Shown here piece by piece: positions 6,203-12,684 of a stretch of 15,863 nt of DNA. Origin of the DNA: Actinomycetota bacterium (GTDB taxonomy: Bacteria; Actinomycetota; Actinomycetes; Actinomycetales; Cellulomonadaceae); the NCBI GenBank assembly GCA_018898235.1, contig JAHIJU010000187.1, positions 1 to 15,863 on the forward strand. The letters are read 5' to 3'. The position numbers were made by a program, and so were the translations under genes. The notes beneath the pieces are model-generated. The model did not search any database. It was not told the origin of the DNA and saw nothing but the letters and a program-made list of their open reading frames with translations. The first letter of the stretch is position 1, and each line of letters starts with the position of its first letter.

Positions 6203-7966
6203 TCATCCGGCTCCGCAGGCGACGGTCTCGCGGTGCCACACCACGACGGACCGGCCGTCCGGGGACGACAGGTGCTCAGCCTCGACGAAGTCGGCGGACT
6301 CGGCGGCCTCGGTCATGGCGTCGCTGTCGGGCCTCGGCTGGAATTCGTTCACCTGGCCGGGCGAGGTCACCAAGGTGCACGCGGACGCGGCGCCTCCGGT
6401 CGTGAGCCAGGCGGCGTAGGCCGCTGCTGTCGGCTCGGTGACCTGCGGGTCGACCTGGGCCAGCGTCAGCGCCGAGTGACCCGACTCGAGCGCCTGGAGC
6501 TGGACGGTGTTGACGTTGAAGAACATGTTCCTGAACCCGAAGGCGACACTCGTCGGCCTCCCCGGCGCGTCGACGACGTCCGCCGCAACCCGGGCGGACA
6601 GCTCACGCCAGCTCTGGGACCAGGCGTCCTCGTTGCGAAAGTCGGTCGAGCCCGTGCGGATGTAGTCCTCGTCGAGATCGGCTCCGTCGGTGACGGGCAG
6701 GTCGCCCAGCACCGGCAGGCTTGCCGTGCGCAGAGTGCCGAAGGGGCCGTCGCGGAGAACGAGGCCTGGAACCGGCAGGAGGCAGACGAGGACCACGACG
6801 GCCATGAGCACACCCGAGACGGGGCGGCGCAGCCGTGTGAGCGCGATCGACCAGCCGGCTCCGGCGACGACAGCGAGGGGGCCGATGAGCTGGAGGGGAA
6901 AGCCTGACCCGGCGTTGCGGGTCGTGCTCAATGCGGCGAGCCCTCCCAGGACGGTGAACCCGGAGATGAACGCCGGAGCCGACACGGCCGCTCGCACCCA
7001 GCTCCCCCAGGACGCACGCGCCAGGCAGTGGCGGACGCCTGCGTAGAGCACGACCACCACTCCGGTGGTGATGACGAAGAAGTGGCCGATGAACAGGTAC
7101 CAGCTGAGCATCTGGATCACTCCGACGATGCCGGGCAGTGCCGTCGCGTACTCGGCGGCGTGCTTGCCGTAGCCGTACTGCGTGAGGTAGCCGATCACGA
7201 GGTCCCAGCTGGGGAGCAACCATGTCAGCGTGATCGCGACGCCCAGGGCGCACGAGACCGCCCACCGCAGCACTCGCTGACGGAAGCCTCCTGCGGCCAC
7301 CACCTGGACCAACGCCGCTGCGGCGAGCACTGCCGAGAACGCGACGCTCATGCTGCGAGCCAGCGGCATGACTCCGATGATCACGCCGAACGCGAGGGAC
7401 CATGGCCACGACGACAACGCCCGTGAACGTCCCAGGGTCCAGACCCCGGCCGCCAGCAGAGCCGTGGTCGGCGCGACGAAGGTGTACTGGTGGGCGTACA
7501 GCAGGAAGCCAGGGCACGTCGCCACGATGAGTGCTGCGACCCACCCGGCTGTGTTGCCGGCGGCGTCCCGGGCTGCGAGCCAGGTGAACAGCACGGCGAG
7601 CGCGCCGAATGCGAGGATCACTGTCATCCCGGTCATCTCGGCGCCCGTACCCGCCGCCAGGGGGACTGACGTGAGTGTCGTCACGAGCGGCGCCTGCTGG
7701 CTCGGCGCCGAGACCGTGGCCCACCAGCCGCTGAGGCCGGCGCCGCGCCACGACGAGGTCGCGTTCAGAGCGATGGACAGGTAGCCGGCCTCGTCGATGT
7801 TGAGCGCCCGGTCGTCGAGCCGGGCCTTCACCCAGACGGCGTTGAGCACAAACCAGGCGACCACGGCGCCGACGGCGACCATCGTTCCGACCCGTGGGCG
7901 TCGACGCTTCGGTTCACCGGCGACGGGACTACCGACCGCTGGCGTTGTCGACGACTCGGTGGGCAT
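6203..7966 (-). CDS. GT-C-fold polytopic membrane glycosyltransferase (ArnT/PMT-like superfamily)
   Basis: 587-residue integral membrane protein. Helix 1 is at about residues 27-46, followed by an outward loop with LNIDEAGYLS (55-64). The DE pair placed this way is the hallmark of GT-C enzymes that use polyprenyl-phosphate sugars on the outer face of the membrane. SAPSQQAPLV (87-96) sits where this superfamily often has its second conserved loop. About ten further hydrophobic spans reach residue about 405; a soluble, probably external domain of about 180 residues follows (YIRTGSTDFRNEDAWSQ and onward). Family membership follows from the loop motif and topology; the sugar and acceptor are unknown. 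The start ATG has no Shine-Dalgarno, but TAGGAT lies 8 bases upstream, fitting a leaderless mRNA. It lies between SLH genes on the same strand, which suggests but does not show a role in surface glycan or glycoprotein assembly. Confidence 0.8.
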   Translation of the reverse strand: MPTESSTTPAVGSPVAGEPKRRRPRVGTMVAVGAVVAWFVLNAVWVKARLDDRALNIDEAGYLSIALNATSSWRGAGLSGWWATVSAPSQQAPLVTTLTSVPLAAGTGAEMTGMTVILAFGALAVLFTWLAARDAAGNTAGWVAALIVATCPGFLLYAHQYTFVAPTTALLAAGVWTLGRSRALSSWPWSLAFGVIIGVMPLARSMSVAFSAVLAAAALVQVVAAGGFRQRVLRWAVSCALGVAITLTWLLPSWDLVIGYLTQYGYGKHAAEYATALPGIVGVIQMLSWYLFIGHFFVITTGVVVVLYAGVRHCLARASWGSWVRAAVSAPAFISGFTVLGGLAALSTTRNAGSGFPLQLIGPLAVVAGAGWSIALTRLRRPVSGVLMAVVVLVCLLPVPGLVLRDGPFGTLRTASLPVLGDLPVTDGADLDEDYIRTGSTDFRNEDAWSQSWRELSARVAADVVDAPGRPTSVAFGFRNMFFNVNTVQLQALESGHSALTLAQVDPQVTEPTAAAYAAWLTTGGAASACTLVTSPGQVNEFQPRPDSDAMTEAAESADFVEAEHLSSPDGRSVVVWHRETVACGAG

Positions 7967-7974
7967 GTCCCGAG

Positions 7975-7980
7975 ATCCTA
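7975..7980 (-). promoter_or_regulatory. -10 box implying a leaderless glycosyltransferase transcript
   Basis: Minus strand TAGGAT (fits TANNAT) with 8 bases to the ATG at 7966. The -35 region is weak and overlaps the hairpin that follows the giant upstream gene. Confidence 0.45.
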
Positions 7981-7985
7981 GGCCG

Positions 7986-8025
7986 GGGCGGGTGACGGTC
8001 TCCGCAACGGCAGCGACACCCGCCC
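7986..8025. terminator. 9-bp hairpin immediately after the giant repeat gene
   Basis: GGGCGGGTG (7986-7994) pairs perfectly with CACCCGCCC (8017-8025); the 22-base loop can form an inner CCG/CGG stem. It begins 4 bases after the giant gene's TAG in its reading direction. No T-run follows. Position and stem length make it the best terminator candidate in the window. Confidence 0.5.
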
Positions 8026-8029
8026 TCGG

Positions 8030-11000
8030 CTACCTTGCCCAGCCTCCGAGGATTCCGGCGGTGTCGGCGCGGTGCAGGAACGCGGCCATGGCCTCGCGAC
8101 GGACCGGGTCGACGGGCGCGAACCGCCCGTCAGCTCCCGGCTTGGTGATGCCCTGTGCGGCCAGCCAGGACATCTCCTTGTAGAAGCCGTCGGTGGTCTT
8201 CACGTCCGAGAACCCGGACGTCGTCGGTGCGGTGTAGGCCGGAGATCCCGCGAACCGGTACAGGAACGCAGCCATCGCGGACCGGTTCACCGGGTCGTTC
8301 GGCCCGAACCTGCCGTCGGCGCCCGGTTTGGTGACACCGGTCGAGGACAGCCAGGACATCTCCTTGTAGAACGCGTCGGTCGTCTTGACGTCGGAGAACG
8401 GCGACGTCGTCGGCGGGGTGTAGGGGGGTGAACCGGCGGCGCGGTAGAGGAAGGCGGCCATCGCGGCGCGCTGAACCGGTCCGCCCGGACCGAACTGGCC
8501 GTCCGATCCCGGCTTCGTGATCCCCTTGCCGCCGAGCCACGTGATGTCGGACGCGAACGAGGCACCTGGCTGGATGTCGACGAACGGGGTCTCCACCGTG
8601 ATGTCGATCCCCGCCGTCGTCGACGTCCCGGTCACCGTCACGTTCGGCGACGACGGTTTGACCCCTGACCCGTAGAACGTGTCATCGCCGACCAGGTTCG
8701 AGCGGGGCACCGCGACCTGGTAGCGACCGGGGAGCAGTCCCGTGATCGCGTAGGTGCCGTCCGCACGCGTGTGGGTGTACCTGCTGGCAAGGGACTCGTC
8801 GTCGACGAACGCCACGACCTCGTACCCGACGACCGGGTCGCCCGCGGTGTCGACGACCTTCCCGGTGATCTGTGCCCCGGTCTGCAGGGTGGCAGTGACG
8901 CTGGTGGCGCCGCCTGCGGTGATGGTCACGTCCGACGCCGCGGCGAGCGACGTGGTGGTCGAGGAAGGCGCCTGGTAGTACTGCGCGACGTAGGGAGTGT
9001 CGGCGCTGGACCGGGCAAACGCGACCTTGACCGCTCCGGCCCTGAGCCCGCCGGCCTCCCATGGCATGTCGCCGCCGCTGTCGAAGGACGGGCCGTCCCA
9101 GGTGCCCGAGGCGTCGAGGAGCTGGGGGCCGACCGCGACCGGCTGGTGGGTGGTCGGGTCGAGGGCAGTGACCGAGATGCTCCCAGCGACCCCCAGGACG
9201 GCGTCGACCCCGGTGCGGGTTCCGCCCTCGGCGACGGAGACCGTCGTGGCCGTCGCCGAGGTGCTGGCGTCGGCGTAGAACTCGGAGGCGTAGGTGCCGG
9301 AACCAAGGAACGACACGAGGTAGGTCCCGCCGGAGATGCCGGACGTGATGCTGTAGGTCCCGTCCGACCTGGTGGTTGCGTATCCGGATCCGTTGTCCGA
9401 CCCGGCGTTGACCGAGACACCGCTCACCCCGACGCCCGAGGAGTTGGTGACGCGACCCGAGATCGTGGCGCTGGTCCGCACGGTCGAGCTCACCGTCGCG
9501 GTTCCCCCGGCGGGGACCGTGTACACCTGCGCGGCAGACTCGTCTGCAGATCCGCTCGGCGCGAAGCCGCTGTGCAGGGGGCTCCCGTTGAAGATCTGGA
9601 CCCGGATCCGGTACGAGCCCGGTGTGACCGCGCTCATCGTGAAACGGCCCGAGGAGTCGGAGGATCCGTAGGCTCCGAACGAGCCGTCGACGGAGGACGC
9701 CGAGACGGACGCGCCAGCCACCGGTGCGCCTGCAGCTGTTGTCAGCACGCCCGTGATGGTCCCGGTCTGCGCTGGGGCGAAGTCGATCCCCGTCGTCACG
9801 GAAGCCGCGGCGACAGTCACGAACGCGGACGCCGCGTAGGTCGAGAGCCCGGGGTAGTAGCCCGTGGCCACCCCCGCGGTCACGTCGGCAGCGAGCCTGA
9901 CGCGGTAGCGCCCCGGCCGCAGTCCAGTGACCGCGTAGGAGCCGTCGGCCTCCGGGTCCGCGGTGAGCTGGGTGTCTGCGGACGCGCTCTCGACGACCAC
10001 GTGAGTCGAGCTGATGGACCTGCCGGCGGGCATCGTCACCCGCCCGGCAATCGACCCGCCGGTGGCAGCCAGCGCGAAGTCGATGTTCGTGGTGGTGGTC
10101 GACGCGGTCACGGGCACCGCCTGGGCGTGGACCCGTGCGCGCGACCCGGGGTAGTACCCGACCACGAGGTCACCGGCGTTGCCGTCGACCGAGACGAGGT
10201 AGCTCCCGGTGGCCAGTCCGGTCACCGTGTACGTCCCGTCGTTCGCGACCGACGTCGAGAGGACGTTCGACGTCGCTGGGTCCCCGACGCTCACGGTGAG
10301 CCCGTCGACGGTGTGCCCGGCGGGAACGGTCACCGTCCCGGAGATGCTGCCGCCGACGACGGGGGCGAAGTCGATCCCGGTCGTCGGCTGACCGGCAGTG
10401 ACCGCCACAGGAGTAGCCGCGTCGACTGTCGTCTGCCCGGGGTAGTAGCCGCCCAGGAGCGTCTTGTTCGAGCCGGGGGCGAGCCGGACGAGGTACGCGC
10501 CGGTGGACAGGCCCGTGACCGTGTAGGTGCCGTCAGAAGCGACCGTCGCGCTCCTGGAGGTGGGGCCGCTCACGCTGACCGTGAGGCCGCTCGCGCTGGT
10601 GTCCGCGGGGACGGTGACCTTGCCGCTGATCGTGCCGCCAGCCTTGAGCGCGAAGTCGATCGCCCCAGTGACCGTCCCGGCGGTCACCGTGACCGGCGTG
10701 GCCGAGTCGTAGGTGGTCTGTCCCGGAAAGTAGCCGAGCAGAAGGTCGGTGGTGCCCATCAGGGACACATAGACGCGGTAGGCACCGCCGCCGAGCCCGC
10801 GGATCGTGTACGAGCCGTCAGCAGCCGGAGTGGCCGAGCCGGAGCCGCCGGGTCCGCTCGCCGCCACCTGGAGCGACGTCACGGCATAGCCGGCCGGCAC
10901 GGTCACCGTGCCGGTGATCGTGCCGCCCAGCACCGGTGCGAAGTTGATCCCGGTGGTCGCCGAGCCCGCAGTGACGCTGACGAGCGACGCGTCGTTGTAC

Positions 11001-12499
11001 CCCGTCGACGGTCCGGGGTAGTAGGTCGGGACCAGGGCGGAGTCGGAGGCGCCCGACAACCGCACACGGTACGAGCCAGGGGTCAGGCCGGTGACCGTGT
11101 AGCTGCCGTCAGCGTTCACCGGTGTGGAGCTGGTCGTGGAGCTGTACGTGGAGCCAGCAAAGTTCGCGGTGACGGTGAGGCCGCTCGTCGGGATCCCGGC
11201 CGGTGTGGTGACCTTTCCGGAGATCGTCCCTCCGACCACAGGAGAGAAGTCGATGCCGGTGACGGTGGCACGTGCGGCGACGACGACGGCCGATGCGTTC
11301 GAGGACGTCGTCTGCCCCGGGTAGTACCCGAGCAGCAGGGGCGTCCCCCATCCGGTGAGCTGGACCTTGAAGCTGCCGGCGGGCAGTCCGGTGATGCTGT
11401 AGGTGCCGTCGGCGGCGATCGAGCGGGACGAGAAGGACCGGCCGTCGAGGCTGGTGGCCGTCGCGGACAGACCCGACGTCGTCGAGCCGCTCGGGACGGT
11501 CACCTTGCCCGTGATGGCGCCACCGACGACGAGGTCGAAGTCGATGTGCGGAGTCGTCGCCCCCAGCGAGACGGTGAGGAGCGTCGCCGACGAGGAGCTC
11601 GTGCTGCCGGGGTAGTAGCCCATGACCAGATCGGTCGGGCCGAAGTCCATCAGGTTGACCCGGTAGGTGCCCGCCCGCAAACCGGAGATCCGCAGGCTCC
11701 CGTCGTTCGCGACCCCACCGTAGTAGGAGCCGTACAGGGAGTTGACGGTGTCCTGTGCGTACACCGAGAGGTTGCCGGTGGTGTGGCCCGCCGGGACGGT
11801 GACAGTGCCGGTGATGGTTCCCCCGGCCATGGTGGTGAAGTCGATGCCGGTGACCGCGTTGGCACCACTGACCACCACGGTGCTGGCCGGGCCGGTGTTC
11901 GCGGTCAGCCCTGGGTAGTACCCGCTCACCAGGTCCGACGAGGACTCCGACGGGAAGAGCCGCACGGTGTACGAGCCGTCGACGAGGCCGGTGACCGCGT
12001 AGGTGCCGTCCGTGGCGACCGTCGTCGACAGGTAGGTCGAACCGCCTGCGACCGACACCTGAAGCTCCGTGGGGTCGTACCCCGCCGGCACCGTCACGGT
12101 CCCGGAGATCGAACCTGTCCCGGACGCCTGGGGCGAGCCAGCGTGGATCGGGCTCGGGTTCGGGCCGGGGGCTGGCGAGCTCGAGGGGCTGGCCGCACCG
12201 GACGGGACGGCAGCTGGTCCTGGGACCGTGGTCGAGGGTGATGCCACTTCCGCGGGCACGGTGGGCTGCGGGGACGCGGTCGCCGGGGTGCTCGGTGCAG
12301 GCGTGGCGCTCGAGCTCTCCGTAGCGGTCGGGCTCGGCGACGCCGTCGCAGTCGGTTCGGCGGCTGCCGAGCTCGTCACGTCCGGGCCGGGACCCGCCGC
12401 GATCGCGGGGCCTGCCGTGAGGATGAGCGCCACTGCCGCCGACGCGGCGACACCTGCCGCGATGCGGCTCAGCCCGCGGCGAAACCTGGACCTGACCAT
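8030..12499 (-). CDS. Giant secreted repeat protein: P/S/T linker, 12 beta-sandwich-like repeats, three SLH-like repeats
   Basis: 1489-residue exported protein. Start ATG 12499 is chosen because AGGGGG lies 8 bases upstream; the ATG at 12505 is only 2 bases from it. Signal peptide: MVRSRFRRGLSR, hydrophobic core, likely cleavage after AIA (34). Residues about 35-128 are a low-complexity Ala/Pro/Ser/Thr linker. Residues about 129-1309 are 12 repeats of about 98 residues resembling carboxypeptidase-regulatory/Cna-B-like folds. Each begins G-(T/S)-I-(T/S)-G-x-V and has a DGTYxVTGL-x-x-GSYxVRL core; the first eight also have GYYPG or a close variant. Repeats 9-12 are divergent. Lysine is not conserved across repeats, arguing against Cna-B-type isopeptide bonds, and I saw no cysteine. 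Residues about 1310-1489 are the SLH triplet. A long stalk anchored at its C-terminus is the likely architecture; no ligand-binding or catalytic domain is evident. Confidence 0.88.
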   Translation of the reverse strand: MVRSRFRRGLSRIAAGVAASAAVALILTAGPAIAAGPGPDVTSSAAAEPTATASPSPTATESSSATPAPSTPATASPQPTVPAEVASPSTTVPGPAAVPSGAASPSSSPAPGPNPSPIHAGSPQASGTGSISGTVTVPAGYDPTELQVSVAGGSTYLSTTVATDGTYAVTGLVDGSYTVRLFPSESSSDLVSGYYPGLTANTGPASTVVVSGANAVTGIDFTTMAGGTITGTVTVPAGHTTGNLSVYAQDTVNSLYGSYYGGVANDGSLRISGLRAGTYRVNLMDFGPTDLVMGYYPGSTSSSSATLLTVSLGATTPHIDFDLVVGGAITGKVTVPSGSTTSGLSATATSLDGRSFSSRSIAADGTYSITGLPAGSFKVQLTGWGTPLLLGYYPGQTTSSNASAVVVAARATVTGIDFSPVVGGTISGKVTTPAGIPTSGLTVTANFAGSTYSSTTSSTPVNADGSYTVTGLTPGSYRVRLSGASDSALVPTYYPGPSTGYNDASLVSVTAGSATTGINFAPVLGGTITGTVTVPAGYAVTSLQVAASGPGGSGSATPAADGSYTIRGLGGGAYRVYVSLMGTTDLLLGYFPGQTTYDSATPVTVTAGTVTGAIDFALKAGGTISGKVTVPADTSASGLTVSVSGPTSRSATVASDGTYTVTGLSTGAYLVRLAPGSNKTLLGGYYPGQTTVDAATPVAVTAGQPTTGIDFAPVVGGSISGTVTVPAGHTVDGLTVSVGDPATSNVLSTSVANDGTYTVTGLATGSYLVSVDGNAGDLVVGYYPGSRARVHAQAVPVTASTTTTNIDFALAATGGSIAGRVTMPAGRSISSTHVVVESASADTQLTADPEADGSYAVTGLRPGRYRVRLAADVTAGVATGYYPGLSTYAASAFVTVAAASVTTGIDFAPAQTGTITGVLTTAAGAPVAGASVSASSVDGSFGAYGSSDSSGRFTMSAVTPGSYRIRVQIFNGSPLHSGFAPSGSADESAAQVYTVPAGGTATVSSTVRTSATISGRVTNSSGVGVSGVSVNAGSDNGSGYATTRSDGTYSITSGISGGTYLVSFLGSGTYASEFYADASTSATATTVSVAEGGTRTGVDAVLGVAGSISVTALDPTTHQPVAVGPQLLDASGTWDGPSFDSGGDMPWEAGGLRAGAVKVAFARSSADTPYVAQYYQAPSSTTTSLAAASDVTITAGGATSVTATLQTGAQITGKVVDTAGDPVVGYEVVAFVDDESLASRYTHTRADGTYAITGLLPGRYQVAVPRSNLVGDDTFYGSGVKPSSPNVTVTGTSTTAGIDITVETPFVDIQPGASFASDITWLGGKGITKPGSDGQFGPGGPVQRAAMAAFLYRAAGSPPYTPPTTSPFSDVKTTDAFYKEMSWLSSTGVTKPGADGRFGPNDPVNRSAMAAFLYRFAGSPAYTAPTTSGFSDVKTTDGFYKEMSWLAAQGITKPGADGRFAPVDPVRREAMAAFLHRADTAGILGGWAR
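8573..12115 (-). repeat. Array of 12 domain repeats (about 290-bp period) within the giant gene
   Basis: Twelve in-frame units of about 95-102 codons. Units 1-8, nearest the N-terminus (12115 down to about 9760), share VTVPAG, DG(T/S)Y, GLxxG(S/T)Y and YYPG blocks. On the + strand the YYPG codons recur as a gggtagta core. Units 9-12 keep the fold pattern but lose YYPG. Divergence between units is substantial, so the array is old compared with the 93-base repeat at 5315-5593. Confidence 0.85.
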
Positions 12500-12507
12500 G
12501 CTCATTG

Positions 12508-12513
12508 CCCCCT
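12508..12513 (-). promoter_or_regulatory. Ribosome binding site deciding the start of the giant gene
   Basis: AGGGGG on the minus strand, 8 bases from ATG 12499 and 2 bases from ATG 12505. The same AGGGGG is used by the truncated SLH gene. Confidence 0.55.
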
Positions 12514-12590
12514 CGTCGGCTCGCCGCAGAGCGATGGCCGCGGCGGCCAGTCTCGGCTGACACTCGTCGTCGCGGCGGCGGCGCATCGAG

Positions 12591-12616
12591 AACTTAGTGG
12601 GAAGAATGTCCGTTCC
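12591..12616 (-). promoter_or_regulatory. Candidate ECF-sigma promoter (GGAAC-N18-GTT) for the giant gene
   Basis: Minus strand: GGAAC (12616-12612), exactly 18 bases, then GTT (12593-12591). This resembles promoters of the SigR/SigH and SigE groups of extracytoplasmic-function sigma factors in Actinobacteria. The same place has TAAGTT as a possible -10 (12596-12591), but with no matching -35 for the vegetative sigma factor. The leader to ATG 12499 would be about 85 bases. Confidence 0.35.
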
Positions 12617-12620
12617 GGTA

Positions 12621-12649
12621 GTCCCCTGTTCGGGGACGCGTCGCGACGC
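12621..12649. promoter_or_regulatory. Hairpin and adjoining 12-base palindrome in the divergent intergenic region
   Basis: GTCCCC-TGTTC-GGGGAC (12621-12637) is followed directly by the perfect palindrome GCGTCGCGACGC (12638-12649). They lie between the start of the giant gene and the ligase gene, just upstream of the candidate promoter at 12591-12616. This could be an operator serving one or both directions, or a structured leader of the ligase mRNA. The rest of 12500-12684 shows nothing I can name. Confidence 0.35.
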
Positions 12650-12684
12650 AACCTGCCCGCTGCGGACGTGGTTCACTGGCCGCC

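Noticed and set aside
8573..12115. Regularly spaced repeats as a possible CRISPR array
   Set aside because: The period is about 290 bases, the units are in-frame protein domains with diverged sequence, and no cas gene is nearby.
8771..12241. A 1156-codon open frame on the + strand opposite the giant repeat gene
   Set aside because: It is antisense to a gene with clear signal peptide, repeats and SLH motifs. Its translation is Arg/Gly/Asp-rich without domains, as expected from GC-rich codon bias combined with a repetitive template.
8030..12499. Cna-B-type intramolecular isopeptide bonds in the stalk repeats
   Set aside because: Lysine is absent from several of the eight YYPG repeats and not at a fixed position, so the catalytic Lys-Asn/Asp-Glu triad cannot be general.
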